From contig JAKSTZ010000005.1 in the NCBI GenBank assembly GCA_024402335.1, forward strand, positions 1 through 64,000: a stretch of DNA of 64,000 nt, read 5' to 3'. Below are positions 45,361 to 54,448 of this stretch, in pieces. The notes under the pieces are model-generated. The model did not search any database. It had not been told where the DNA came from and worked only from the letters and a program-made list of their open reading frames with translations. The first letter of the stretch is position 1. Every line of letters begins with the position of its first letter. The position numbers and the translations under genes are program-made. Source of the DNA: Bacteroidales bacterium (GTDB lineage Bacteria; Bacteroidota; Bacteroidia; Bacteroidales; UBA1715).

Positions 45361-48300
45361 TTATCTTACAAGAAGTATTTTTTGTTCACCAACCAAGGTT
45401 TTTCCGTTACTTGTCTTTATTTCTATGGTGTATGGGTAAATTCCTGATTTTAAGTTTGTTCCGTTGCTTGATTTTCCGTTCCAACTAATGTTTGTGTTTT
45501 GGAAGCTGGCAATAGTTCCTGTTTTTGACATTTTGTAGACAAGATTACCGGAACCATCAAATATTTTTAGTGTTATAGTGCTTTCTTCTTCAGTTTGGTT
45601 GTGTTCAAAATGAAAATTTGTGTAGCCTTGCATTGGATTAGGGTAGTTGTACAAATTTTTTAATACAACTTGTTTGCTGTTACAAACATAGAAAGAAAGG
45701 CTTGTTTCTGTGTTGTTATTGTAGCTGTCCCAAACGCTTAACGTAAGTGTATGTGGACCTTCTTCTAAATTTTGTAGTTTGTATTGGATTGTCCCGGAAA
45801 AGAATGAGTTTAAATCGCTGTAATAGAAATTGTTAAGTTCTATTTGTGATGATTCGTCTCCGTCTATTGTTATAGTTATGTTGTGTCCAAATGATGCATT
45901 TGAAATATTAATTCCCGAAGTGTCTGTAATAAATGCAAGCAGGGTAGGATTTTGGTTTGTCATTGCTCCATCCGTAAATGTCGTGTCGTTCAAGTATAAT
46001 GAGATACTAGGACCGGTAAAATCGTCGTCTATGGCGTTTTCACTTCCGTTTATTATAAAATTATTGTACGCACCAGTTGCTTGTGTCGTGTCGTTATTAG
46101 CATACAAACTGAGTTTTCCTTTGCCTTCGTAATAAAATATATCTTCAGGAATAGGTGCAGAAAATGAGAATTGTCCTTTTTGTATGCTTGCTTGTCCTTG
46201 AAATAGGACATTCGTATATGATTTGTAGGTGAATGTGTCGTTTCCATCGTTACCTAAAGTGGTGATGGATTGTTCTTTGTCAAATAATTTAATGGATAAT
46301 GTTCCTTCGTATTCTGTTGCAGTGCTACCATCAACTGTTTCTATATGTCCGGCAATGTGTATGATAGAGTGTGCTTTGATAGTGTCAGGAATAGACTGTA
46401 CTTCTTTCCCGTTTATAGAATCTACTGCTATAGAATAGAGTGGTATAGCAAGTCGTAGTGCAGGATCGCCTAATAGGGTGTAAAGGCGTTTGTTCTGATA
46501 AAAATCGTTAGCTGTGTTTCCTTTGGCTATTTTCAATGTTTCGCCTATAGTACGGATTTGATTGAGCGAATCTAATGTGAATATCGTTTTGTATAAGTTG
46601 TTGCAAAATGTATAGTTCGACGAAGCGTATGAGTAGCGGGTTGCACTAATCATGGCTATTCCGCCGCCTTTCGGTAAACTCACTATTTTTTCTCCTAAGG
46701 AAATCCAGTCTTGGTCAAAATGTGCGACATTACAAGCAGCTCCGATAAATAATGGTAGTTTGTCTTGATTTTTCCACGTTTCAATTGAGTTTGCATCGAC
46801 TGAATATTCTGCCATCATTCTATTTTCGTTTCCATGTCCGGTGTAGTTGAAAATTAAGCAGCCTTTTTGCATTCTGTCGCGTATGGCATTTATTACTTCG
46901 GGATATCTTTGACCGGCACTGTTTTTTTCTTGTTGATAGGCATCGGCGTAAATTTTGTCAAAATTGAAGAATGGGTAATTTTTTGCAATTGTTCGGCAAA
47001 GTTCGTCGGCGTCCGTCATGTGTATTGTTTGATTATCGTCCGCATCATCTGCTAAAAAACAAAGATTATTTTGCCAATCTCCACGAAATGATTGATTTAG
47101 CGCGTATTGAATGTTTTTGTTGACTACAATTTTTGCCTCTTCTTCGTTAGACACAGCAAATCGTCCGATTGCAATATCGGTTTCTCCAACAAATTTATCT
47201 CCATTTAAACCTTTGTTGTCACCAAGAATGGCAAAGAAATCGTCGCTACAATATGAGTTGTCAAGGTCGAGACTTTCCTTTGATTGTAGAGTGAAAATAT
47301 TTGTACCGTTTAAAGCAATTGATTTGTTGTTGTAGGTTCCGTCTCCGAAAAGAAGTACATATTGTAATTTTTTGTTACCTTTTTTATATATGTATCGAAG
47401 ATAGTTTCGAATAGCTGCTACATCTTTTCTTCCTGAGGAAAATTCATTGCAGATAGCTTCTTGTGAGACAATAGTGGTATTAAAATTATCTTTTGTTTTA
47501 TGCATATCAGCAATTTGTTGCGCGTATGGGGCAAAAATATCATTGGCGATAATAATCATGTCTGCATCTGTGGCGCTTACAATGTTTTGATTTTCTATTT
47601 TTTTCTCAAATTTTACAGATTTGAATTTTGAAGAAAATGCAATGTATTCTTGTAATGTGTTGCTCGAATCTGTGAATGTTGTGTAGCCATTTGAATATTG
47701 GGTAGAAAGTCGAACTGGATGTTCAGGGTTTGTTATGCTCCAAACTGAACATTCTGAATTAGATTGAAGCTTAAATTTACCAACATTGTCGTTGCCTATA
47801 GACTTTGAATCTCTAAATATGATTTGTTCATTGTTGTTAACCTGTAGTTTGCATCGACATACGAATTCGCAGTTGTCAATTATTCCACGGCTATTTGCTC
47901 CTGAAAAATTCGGTGTTATGGTTATATTAACGGTAGAACTTGTTGGTTTATAGGTGAAAGATTTTTCTTTTAAATATGCGTATGGCTTGTTGCTTGTTGT
48001 TGCATAATACGATATTGTACCTACAGTTGTGTTATTTGCTGAAATAGTTATACTTGTTGTTGCAGAATGTCTGGCTGCAACAGCTGTCGTAATGGTCGCA
48101 GTTTCGTTTGTTTGTATGTTAGGTACGGAAAAAGAAATGGTTTTCGGACTAGAAAATGATTCCATAAAATTTCGTCCTGATCGAATAAAATTTGATGCGT
48201 CTTGTTCGTAGAAATACAATCCGTCGTAACTTGTGATTTCAATAGGAGTGGTAGCCGCTATGTTTTCTTTGTTTTCTATGAATTTCGTTGTCTTGCGATT

Positions 48301-48726
48301 GCAGGTAATGAAATAATAGTTCTCGTCGGAATAGCTATGTGTTTTGTGTGAGAAAGTATTGTTTGTGTATTCCCAGGTCTGTGGAGATTGACCATAAAAA
48401 AGAATGTAGTCTCCGGCGTTGAAAATACCGTCAGAACCGAAATGTGTAAAAATAGCGATTTCGTGTAGCGTGTCTGGCATTTCAGTGCCGTTAAGTAGGG
48501 GAAGTTCTTTTGCACCATTTCCAAAGATTGCAATTTGACTTATGTCGGTAAATCCCCAATTTTGTAAATCTTCATACGTGATTTTGTAAACTCCCGATTC
48601 AGAGATCGATACTTTTATCCAATTGCCGGAGTGTAATGCAGATTGTGCATTGCCGATTAAATGGCAATTTGCGATAAAAATTATCGAAAACAGTATTTTT
48701 GTTATTATTGAATGGAAGATTTTCAC
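45361..48726 (-). CDS. porU: Type IX secretion system sortase PorU
   Basis: 1,121-residue surface cysteine protease of family C25 (gingipain-like) that cleaves the C-terminal signal of T9SS cargo and attaches it to A-LPS. It has a signal peptide, a long N-terminal beta-rich region, then the C25 domain (about 380-770). Catalytic residues are H631 in NYTGHGNENRM and C665 in FIGAACNVAHFD; the 34-residue gap is near that of gingipains. QYVLLFGDGTYNN and GRFAVSNEEEA are family landmarks. The last about 90 residues form a FlgD/T9SS-CTD-like domain (NYPNPMQGYTNFHF, LKSGIYPYTIEI). Divergent from the PorP-like/gldJ/murF set, and followed by porV. Confidence 0.95.
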   Translation of the reverse strand: MKIFHSIITKILFSIIFIANCHLIGNAQSALHSGNWIKVSISESGVYKITYEDLQNWGFTDISQIAIFGNGAKELPLLNGTEMPDTLHEIAIFTHFGSDGIFNAGDYILFYGQSPQTWEYTNNTFSHKTHSYSDENYYFITCNRKTTKFIENKENIAATTPIEITSYDGLYFYEQDASNFIRSGRNFMESFSSPKTISFSVPNIQTNETATITTAVAARHSATTSITISANNTTVGTISYYATTSNKPYAYLKEKSFTYKPTSSTVNITITPNFSGANSRGIIDNCEFVCRCKLQVNNNEQIIFRDSKSIGNDNVGKFKLQSNSECSVWSITNPEHPVRLSTQYSNGYTTFTDSSNTLQEYIAFSSKFKSVKFEKKIENQNIVSATDADMIIIANDIFAPYAQQIADMHKTKDNFNTTIVSQEAICNEFSSGRKDVAAIRNYLRYIYKKGNKKLQYVLLFGDGTYNNKSIALNGTNIFTLQSKESLDLDNSYCSDDFFAILGDNKGLNGDKFVGETDIAIGRFAVSNEEEAKIVVNKNIQYALNQSFRGDWQNNLCFLADDADDNQTIHMTDADELCRTIAKNYPFFNFDKIYADAYQQEKNSAGQRYPEVINAIRDRMQKGCLIFNYTGHGNENRMMAEYSVDANSIETWKNQDKLPLFIGAACNVAHFDQDWISLGEKIVSLPKGGGIAMISATRYSYASSNYTFCNNLYKTIFTLDSLNQIRTIGETLKIAKGNTANDFYQNKRLYTLLGDPALRLAIPLYSIAVDSINGKEVQSIPDTIKAHSIIHIAGHIETVDGSTATEYEGTLSIKLFDKEQSITTLGNDGNDTFTYKSYTNVLFQGQASIQKGQFSFSAPIPEDIFYYEGKGKLSLYANNDTTQATGAYNNFIINGSENAIDDDFTGPSISLYLNDTTFTDGAMTNQNPTLLAFITDTSGINISNASFGHNITITIDGDESSQIELNNFYYSDLNSFFSGTIQYKLQNLEEGPHTLTLSVWDSYNNNTETSLSFYVCNSKQVVLKNLYNYPNPMQGYTNFHFEHNQTEEESTITLKIFDGSGNLVYKMSKTGTIASFQNTNISWNGKSSNGTNLKSGIYPYTIEIKTSNGKTLVGEQKILLVR

Positions 48727-48773
48727 TTTTTAAAAATAAATTTTAAATAAAACCGTAAATACAATAGGTTTAG

Positions 48774-48781
48774 TATTTTTG
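48774..48781 (+). promoter_or_regulatory. -7 element of the PorP-like/gldJ promoter
   Basis: TATTTTTG fits TAnnTTTG exactly, 27 bases before the ATG at 48809. No -33 match at standard spacing. Confidence 0.5.
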
Positions 48782-48808
48782 GCGCATAAAATTAGTCAAA
48801 ACTTGAAA

Positions 48809-49774
48809 ATGAAAGCACTACGGCGAATACTTTTTTCCTTGCATATATTTATATGTATGGAGGCTGGTGCGCAAATAGTGGATTTTTCGCAGATATATAA
48901 TAATTATGTATATCTAAATCCAGCATTTGTCGGTAATACGTCGTGTCCTCATGTGTTTACTTCCTTTCGAAATAAAGCTTCTTTTGCTGAAGGATATACG
49001 AGTGCCTATTTATCTTATGATATGGAAATAGGAAAAAGCGGTTCTGATTTTGGCGTAAGTTTTTTGCAGGATTTTCAATCTTCCGTATTCTCCGAAAGTG
49101 AGTTGCTTGCCATTTATGCAAAGACATTCCAACTACAAAAGAAATTGTTTCTGTCCGCTTCTTTGGCCGGTGGATATGTTCATCGTTCTGTTTCGAATTC
49201 TGATTTTGTGTTTTCTGATATGTTGAATGTGTATCAAGAAACTTTAGGTGGAACAGGAGAGGACTTTTCGTCGTTTCATTCAAATGACTTTAATTCAGAA
49301 TTAGGATTGTTGCTATATAATGATATGTTTTATGCAGGTATGACGGTGAAAAACTTACAGGGAAATGTAACCGACTTGAATAAACAAAAAAATGCATTTC
49401 CACGTATGGTTTCCCTTCATGGTATGGCTAAGTTTTCTACTACTAAAGCATTTATGCTGAAATATTTAATATGGTTTTATCCTCATGTGAATGTCGTGAT
49501 AGGAGGAACGTCTTCGTATGCTCAGTTAGGACTGATTTTACAGAAATGGATGGTGCAGTGTGGAGGGGCTTATAGACAAAATTTACCTTTTAATGCAAAA
49601 TCTTTCTCTTTTTTTATTGGTGTTGTAGAAAAAAAGTTTAGATTTGCCTACAATTGTGATATGACAATTAACTCTTCAAAAAGAATTGGTTCACATGAAG
49701 TAAGTTTCGGTTACCAATTTGATTGCAGAGAAAAAAAGAAAAAATTCGAGGCGGTTAAAGCGCCGACGTTTTAA
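48809..49774 (+). CDS. PorP/SprF-family type IX secretion membrane protein
   Basis: 321 residues from the ATG at 48809; a TTG at 48779 overlaps the -7 element and is rejected. A signal peptide ends near EAGAQ. The mature start IVDFSQIYNNYVYLNPAFVG matches the PorP/SprF signature 'P.......NP.FAG', and the rest alternates in the manner of an outer-membrane beta-barrel (SASLAGGYVHRSVS, SELGLLLYNDMFYAGMTVKNLQG). Family members link PorK/GldK rings to the outer membrane or serve single T9SS cargos such as SprB. The adjacent gene is gldJ, and no porK-porL-porM-porN set is in the window, so this paralogue may serve a subset of cargo. It lies 30 bases before gldJ, in one transcript with it. Confidence 0.85.
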   Translation: MKALRRILFSLHIFICMEAGAQIVDFSQIYNNYVYLNPAFVGNTSCPHVFTSFRNKASFAEGYTSAYLSYDMEIGKSGSDFGVSFLQDFQSSVFSESELLAIYAKTFQLQKKLFLSASLAGGYVHRSVSNSDFVFSDMLNVYQETLGGTGEDFSSFHSNDFNSELGLLLYNDMFYAGMTVKNLQGNVTDLNKQKNAFPRMVSLHGMAKFSTTKAFMLKYLIWFYPHVNVVIGGTSSYAQLGLILQKWMVQCGGAYRQNLPFNAKSFSFFIGVVEKKFRFAYNCDMTINSSKRIGSHEVSFGYQFDCREKKKKFEAVKAPTF

Positions 49775-49804
49775 ATATAGAAGTGAAATTAAAAACAAAA
49801 AAGT

Positions 49805-51313
49805 ATGAATATTAAGAATCTTTTGATGTTTTCAGCGATTGCAGGACTTTTCTTAATGAGTTCTTGTGCTGATGAAGTTTCTACTACAACAGGTTGGAAC
49901 TACAATGATTCAAAAAACGGTGGTTTCCAAAAGTATGATGATTTCTACGAACAAGAAACTGGCCCAGGTCTTGTATTGGTAGAAGGTGGTTCTTTCACTA
50001 TGGGAACTGTTCAACAAGACGTTATGTATGATTGGAATAACGTTGCACGTAAAGTGAGCGTTTCTTCTTTCTATATGGACGAAACTGAGGTTCGTAATAT
50101 TGACTACCGTGAATATTTGTATTGGTTGACTCGTGTGTTCGCTGATAATCCATATGTATATTGGTCTGCTTTACCTGATACATTGGTATGGAGATCTCGT
50201 ATGAGCTATAACGAACCTTATGTACAACACTATTTGCGTCACCCTGCATTCCAAAACTATCCAGTTGTTGGTGTTAGTTGGTTGCAAGCAAACGATTATT
50301 GCGTTTGGCGTACTGACCGTGTGAACGAAAGAATCTTGATTCGTGAAGGTATTCTTAATGAAAATACAGAACAAACTAACGATGATAACTTCAACGTTGA
50401 AACATACATGAATCACTTGTATGAAGGTTCTGTAAATCAAAACTTACATGACTATAACCCATCAAATGCTGATGGAACACGTATAGTACACGAGGAAGAT
50501 GGTATTATTCTTCCTAAATACCGCCTACCGACTGAAGCAGAATGGGAATTCGCTGCATTGGCAACTATCGGTAACTCTGTTGATGAACGTATTTATGAAA
50601 GAAGAATATTCCCTTGGAATGGTCATCAAATGCGTAACGCAAGTGTAAGTAACCGTGGTCAAATGATGGCTAACTACACTCGTGCTCGTGGTGATCAAAT
50701 GGGTGTTGCTGGTCGTTTGAACGATATGGCTGATATCACAGCTCCTGTATTGTCTTACTGGCCTAATGATTACGGATTGTACTGTATGGCTGGTAACGTT
50801 AACGAATGGGTACTTGATGTATATCGTGCTAACTCTTCTGCTGATGTTGATGAATTCAGACCTTTCCGTGGTAACGTATTCCAAAAATATACTGAAGTTG
50901 AACAAGGTGTATTTGAAGAACGTGACTCTTTAGGCCACATGGTAAAAGAAGATGTTACTGTTGCTGATGCATACGGTCGTATGAACTACCGCCAAGCTGA
51001 CAACATTAACTACTTAGATGGTGATCAAATGTCAAGCATCGATTACAATGAAGAAATTGATGACACAACTAGAACTTATGGTTCTAACTTGATGTACCAA
51101 CAAAAGAACTTGTCTGATGAAGATTTGTATGCTGAAACAGGATGGTACACTTTAGTAAACGATCACTCTCGTGTTTACAAAGGTGGTTCTTGGAGAGATA
51201 GAGCATACTACTTGGCTCCAGGTTCACGTCGTTTCTTGGATGAATCTAAATCTACAGATGATATCGGTTTCCGTTGCGCTATGACTCGCGTTGGTAGCCC
51301 AGTTTCTTACTAA
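49805..51313 (+). CDS. gldJ: Gliding/T9SS lipoprotein GldJ
   Basis: 502-residue lipoprotein, with the lipidation site at C21 in LFLMSSCADE. Most of the chain is a formylglycine-generating-enzyme (SUMF1)-like fold: PGLVLVEGGSFTMG, DWNNVARKVSVSSFYMDETEV, DTLVWRSRMSYNEPYVQHY, GVSWLQANDYCVWRTDRVNE, ILPKYRLPTEAEWEFAAL, CMAGNVNEWVLDVYR and GSWRDRAYYLAPGSRRFLDE. The TGW near the start, the 'DTLVWR...YNE' block and the RTDRVNE helix set it apart from GldK/PorK and point to GldJ. In Flavobacterium GldJ is needed for T9SS function and for stability of other Gld proteins, and there gldJ also adjoins porU-porV. The short C-terminus suggests it may lack the motor-interacting tail of gliding species. A terminator follows. 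Confidence 0.9.
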   Translation: MNIKNLLMFSAIAGLFLMSSCADEVSTTTGWNYNDSKNGGFQKYDDFYEQETGPGLVLVEGGSFTMGTVQQDVMYDWNNVARKVSVSSFYMDETEVRNIDYREYLYWLTRVFADNPYVYWSALPDTLVWRSRMSYNEPYVQHYLRHPAFQNYPVVGVSWLQANDYCVWRTDRVNERILIREGILNENTEQTNDDNFNVETYMNHLYEGSVNQNLHDYNPSNADGTRIVHEEDGIILPKYRLPTEAEWEFAALATIGNSVDERIYERRIFPWNGHQMRNASVSNRGQMMANYTRARGDQMGVAGRLNDMADITAPVLSYWPNDYGLYCMAGNVNEWVLDVYRANSSADVDEFRPFRGNVFQKYTEVEQGVFEERDSLGHMVKEDVTVADAYGRMNYRQADNINYLDGDQMSSIDYNEEIDDTTRTYGSNLMYQQKNLSDEDLYAETGWYTLVNDHSRVYKGGSWRDRAYYLAPGSRRFLDESKSTDDIGFRCAMTRVGSPVSY

Positions 51314-51333
51314 TAGAATTAAACTAATATAAG

Positions 51334-51360
51334 AAGCCCACTTTTGTGGGCTTTTTTTTT
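51334..51360 (+). terminator. Intrinsic terminator after gldJ
   Basis: AAGCCCAC-TTTT-GTGGGCTT, 8-bp stem, followed by a T-run. Confidence 0.92.
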
Positions 51361-51380
51361 GAATATATATTTTTTATATC

Positions 51381-52670
51381 ATGACTGTACAAGAATTTTA
51401 CGAACGATATTTTGTTAAATATCCTCATGTCTCAACCGATACAAGAACAATAACAGAAGGCTCTATTTTTATTGCTCTAAAAGGTGAAACATTCGATGGT
51501 AACCAGTACGCAAAGAAAGCAATAGAACTTGGCGCTGTTTGCTCTGTTGTTGATGACAAATCTATGGAGGCCGAAAATTGTATTTACGTGGAAAATACGT
51601 TGACGTTTCTACAACAATTGGCAAAATATCATAGAATGCAATTGAATATTCCTGTGATAGGTATTACAGGGACCAATGGTAAAACAACAACAAAAGAACT
51701 TGTGTCAACAGTTCTTTCTCAACGATATGCGGTAGAATATACACGTGGAAATTTGAATAACCATATTGGTGTTCCTTTGACGTTGTTGTCTATCACCAAG
51801 GATATAGAAATTGCTGTCGTAGAAATGGGAGCTAATCATCCGGGAGAAATAGAAACATTGGTGAACATAGCTTGTCCGACTTGCGGATTGATTACCAATG
51901 TTGGTAAAGCTCATTTGTTGGGCTTTGGTAGCTTTGAAAATATAATTAAGACAAAAACGGAGTTGTATGCTTACTTGTCTGCTCATGATGGAACAGTTTT
52001 CATAGATGCCGATAATGAACATTTGATGAAAGCATTACCTCAAAATCTTACTGCTGAAAAATATTCGTTTACGGATACAACATGCTCGCATGGTAAAATG
52101 TTGGATAATGCAATTTATGCAGCCTTCACGTTTACAAACACTGAAGATGAAAGTGTAGAGGTCTATTCTTCTCTATATGGCGAATACAATGCTAAAAATA
52201 TGTTGGCTGCAGCAACTGTTGGTTCGTACTTTGGTGTTTCTGTAGAAGAAATAAAAACAGCAATAGAACAATATCAGCCATCGAACAACCGCTCTCAATT
52301 AAAGAAAACAGAGAAAAATACATTGATTCTTGATGCTTATAACGCAAATCCAACAAGTATGCGTGCTTCGTTGGAAACATTTGTTGCAATGAATGCAGAG
52401 AATAAATGTGTGATTTTAGGTGAAATGTTTGAATTAGGCGAAGCTTCGGAAAAAGAACATCTTTCTATTCTGGAAATTTTGAAGAATTCAACTATATCAA
52501 ATATAAATCTTGTAGGTAATTGGCCACATATTGACGGATTTACCGCAAATTATTATAAAACTTCAACGGATTTAAAGCAACAATTGGAGAAGCAACCGAT
52601 AACAAATGCAACGGTTTTAATTAAGGGATCGCGGGGCGTGAAATTGGAAGTTGTTGTAGATTCATTATAA
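51381..52670 (+). CDS. murF: UDP-N-acetylmuramoyl-tripeptide--D-alanyl-D-alanine ligase
   Basis: 429-residue cytoplasmic Mur ligase that adds D-Ala-D-Ala to complete the UDP-MurNAc pentapeptide. The N-terminal domain has SVSTDTRTI-like (here HVSTDTRTITEGSIFIALKG) substrate binding, the ATP P-loop is GITGTNGKTTTKEL (residues 94-107), and later come AVVEMGANHPGEIE, 'TNVGKAHLLGFGS', and DAYNANPTSMRASLE with the C-terminal domain. Length is normal. It follows the gldJ terminator directly, with no strong promoter visible, so partial read-through or a weak promoter in 51361-51380 must supply transcription. The gldJ-murF order is one I recall from other Bacteroidota. Confidence 0.97.
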   Translation: MTVQEFYERYFVKYPHVSTDTRTITEGSIFIALKGETFDGNQYAKKAIELGAVCSVVDDKSMEAENCIYVENTLTFLQQLAKYHRMQLNIPVIGITGTNGKTTTKELVSTVLSQRYAVEYTRGNLNNHIGVPLTLLSITKDIEIAVVEMGANHPGEIETLVNIACPTCGLITNVGKAHLLGFGSFENIIKTKTELYAYLSAHDGTVFIDADNEHLMKALPQNLTAEKYSFTDTTCSHGKMLDNAIYAAFTFTNTEDESVEVYSSLYGEYNAKNMLAAATVGSYFGVSVEEIKTAIEQYQPSNNRSQLKKTEKNTLILDAYNANPTSMRASLETFVAMNAENKCVILGEMFELGEASEKEHLSILEILKNSTISNINLVGNWPHIDGFTANYYKTSTDLKQQLEKQPITNATVLIKGSRGVKLEVVVDSL

Positions 52671-52676
52671 TCTTGC

Positions 52677-52706
52677 AGAGACGCAAATTTTAGCGTCTCT
52701 TTTTTT
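52677..52706 (+). terminator. Intrinsic terminator of murF, also an AGAGACG-type palindrome
   Basis: 8-bp stem AGAGACGC/GCGTCTCT, 8-base AT loop, then T7. It ends only five bases before the next ATG, so it also covers the region where that gene's ribosome contact should be. The same stem core recurs at 56395-56422. Confidence 0.85.
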
Positions 52707-52710
52707 GCAC

Positions 52711-53481
52711 ATGAGAAAAATCTGTAGTGTCATATTTCTGCTATCGGTAACGATAGTTTCGTTTGCACAAAAAACTGTTTCTGTGCAAATGGACTATTTG
52801 TGCGATAGGCGACCTTTACAAACAAATAATTTTTGTTATGTCAATTCTTTTGGAACGACATATCAAATTAATGATATGCAATTTTTTGTGTCTAATGTTG
52901 CAATCTGCATAGAAGGAGAATGGTTAACAGAATCAACTCAAATTAAGAAGTCGGTTGGTTACCAAAAGCAATATGAAGAACCATATTATTTTGATAGTAA
53001 TGAATCTCTTCTGGAAAATAACATTGTGTTTGCAGTAAAAAAGAAAAATGCAAAAATAGACTCTGTTTGTTTTACGTTTGGAATCCCGAAGGAATTGAAT
53101 GTGCCGTATAGTCTCAAGGATGCGCAGTTGGCACGAATGTATTGGCCGGAAGTGTTAGGTGGTGGTTATCATTATATGAAATTAAATTTGAAATTCATTG
53201 ATAATCAAAATCTTGTTTCGTTATTTAATTGCCATTTAGGAAGAGGGGTTGTTGGCGATAGTTTTGTGGATAATGATTTTACAGTGACGTTACCTATTAC
53301 CAATGAAAATCCAAAGAAAAAAAACAATATCATTACGATACAAATGAATTTAGAAAAATGGTTTGATGGCCTAAATCCGATAGATTTTAATTTATATACG
53401 AAAGGAATTATGGGAATTCAGGAGGTCATGGGCAAAATATCGGAAAACGGTAGATCTGCGTTCCAAGTAATTTGTAATTAG
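52711..53481 (+). CDS. MbnP-like secreted protein
   Basis: 256 residues from the ATG at 52711; an earlier TTG at 52705 is rejected. A signal peptide ends near VSFAQ. The mature protein has the MbnP layout: 'NSFGTTYQINDMQFFVSNVAI', 'DSVCFTFGIPKELNVPYSLKDAQLARMYWPEVLGGGYHYMKL' split over about 40 residues, 'HLG' and NLEKWFDGLNPIDF. MbnP was named from methanobactin operons, where it works with the dihaem enzyme MbnH and has an oxidised Trp in a copper site. No MbnH or MauG-like gene is adjacent here. Bacteroidota carry many MbnP-like proteins without known roles. It sits immediately after a hairpin terminator, and its own promoter is unclear. Confidence 0.8.
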   Translation: MRKICSVIFLLSVTIVSFAQKTVSVQMDYLCDRRPLQTNNFCYVNSFGTTYQINDMQFFVSNVAICIEGEWLTESTQIKKSVGYQKQYEEPYYFDSNESLLENNIVFAVKKKNAKIDSVCFTFGIPKELNVPYSLKDAQLARMYWPEVLGGGYHYMKLNLKFIDNQNLVSLFNCHLGRGVVGDSFVDNDFTVTLPITNENPKKKNNIITIQMNLEKWFDGLNPIDFNLYTKGIMGIQEVMGKISENGRSAFQVICN

Positions 53482-53546
53482 ATTTGTATATATATGGGAA
53501 GGTATTTGTTTCGCTCTTGTTTTATACGACAATTACAATCGTTTTT

Positions 53547-53578
53547 CTTGTTTTATTTGAAAAATAATCGTAGTTTTG
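53547..53578 (+). promoter_or_regulatory. Probable promoter of the LOG-family gene
   Basis: CTTG (53547-53550), 20-base spacer, TAGTTTTG (53571-53578), an exact TAnnTTTG, 29 bases before the ATG. Confidence 0.6.
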
Positions 53579-53606
53579 AGAAATTACATTTAAAAATTCA
53601 ATAATT

Positions 53607-54323
53607 ATGGCTAAGAATCAGAAAAAAAATGAGGAAATCTCAATGCAAAGAGAGTGGCAAAGTATAAAAGCTGAAAATACATGGGAAATCTTCAAATATA
53701 TGTCTGAGTTTGTTGAAGGTTTCGAGAAACTCACAAAAATAGGTCCATGTGTATCTATTTTTGGTTCGGCAAGAACTAAGGAAACTTCTGAATATTATAA
53801 GTTGGCAAAAGATATTGCTTTCTTGTTGACTAAACACGGTTATGGTATTATTACAGGTGGTGGACCTGGTATAATGGAAGCTGGTAACCTTGGTGCACAA
53901 AAAGGAAAAGGTAAGTCGGTTGGTATAAATATTTCATTGCCTTTCGAACAATCTGCAAACAATTTCATTGATAACGATAAATTGATAACATTCGATTATT
54001 TCTTCACAAGAAAAACAATGTTCATGCGTTATTCTCAAGGTTTTGTGGTAATGCCTGGTGGTTTCGGTACTTTCGATGAATTGTTCGAAGCAATTACATT
54101 GATTCAAACAGGAAAAATTGAAAAATTCCCTATCGTTCTTGTCGGTAGATCATACTGGGAAGGCATGGTGAAATGGATAAAAGAAGTTGTTTTAGATCGT
54201 GAAAAGAATATCAGCGAAGGTGATATGGATTTGTTACATATTGTTGACTCGGCAGACGAGGCTGTAGATGTTATAAATACATTCTACAATAAATCAGACT
54301 CACGTCTTCGCCCGAACTTCTAA
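53607..54323 (+). CDS. LOG-family protein (nucleoside-5'-monophosphate phosphoribohydrolase-like)
   Basis: 238-residue cytosolic Rossmann-like protein. The two LOG signatures are ITGGGPGIMEAGNLGAQKG and the catalytic VVMPGGFGTFDELFEAITL (PGGxGTxxE). VSIFGSARTKE marks the first strand. Plant and bacterial LOG proteins release the base from cytokinin or AMP-like ribotides; related PpnN/YgdH enzymes cleave purine and pyrimidine monophosphates. It has a charged N-terminal extension of about 45 residues (KNQKKNEEISMQREWQSIKA), which I take to be a helical arm common in the Bacteroidota members. It has its own promoter and precedes the ilv leader. Confidence 0.9.
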   Translation: MAKNQKKNEEISMQREWQSIKAENTWEIFKYMSEFVEGFEKLTKIGPCVSIFGSARTKETSEYYKLAKDIAFLLTKHGYGIITGGGPGIMEAGNLGAQKGKGKSVGINISLPFEQSANNFIDNDKLITFDYFFTRKTMFMRYSQGFVVMPGGFGTFDELFEAITLIQTGKIEKFPIVLVGRSYWEGMVKWIKEVVLDREKNISEGDMDLLHIVDSADEAVDVINTFYNKSDSRLRPNF

Positions 54324-54372
54324 TTTGCGCAAGATTTGTCTGTATAAGCGTACGGAATTATTGAAAAAATTC

Positions 54373-54380
54373 TATATTTG
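54373..54380 (+). promoter_or_regulatory. -7 element of the ilv leader promoter
   Basis: TATATTTG fits TAnnTTTG exactly. Transcription from here would begin close to 54387, about 14 bases before the ATG of the leader peptide at 54401. A standard -33 TTTG is not seen. Confidence 0.6.
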
Positions 54381-54400
54381 CAGAAAAGAAAACAGAATTT

Positions 54401-54448
54401 ATGCTTTACAATATAGTAACTGTGGTAGTCGTGGATGTCATTCAGTAA
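54401..54448 (+). CDS. Branched-chain amino acid leader peptide (MLYNIVTVVVVDVIQ)
   Basis: A 15-codon ORF with ATG at 54401 and TAA at 54446. Its product contains six Val, two Ile and one Leu among 15 residues, with GTG-GTA-GTC-GTG as four consecutive Val codons at positions 8-11. Such a run just before mutually exclusive hairpins and upstream of ilvD-ilvB-ilvN is the hallmark of a translation-coupled leader peptide, as in the enteric ilv operons. The ATG lies about 14 bases after the predicted transcription start and has only an A-rich stretch before it, which is usual for this phylum. The peptide itself likely has no function. Confidence 0.8.
   Translation: MLYNIVTVVVVDVIQ

Noticed and set aside
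49805..51313. GldK/PorK as the identity of the SUMF1-like lipoprotein
   Set aside because: The TGW start, the DTLVWR/YNE block, the RTDRVNE helix and the neighbouring porU-porV point to GldJ, and porL/M/N do not follow.
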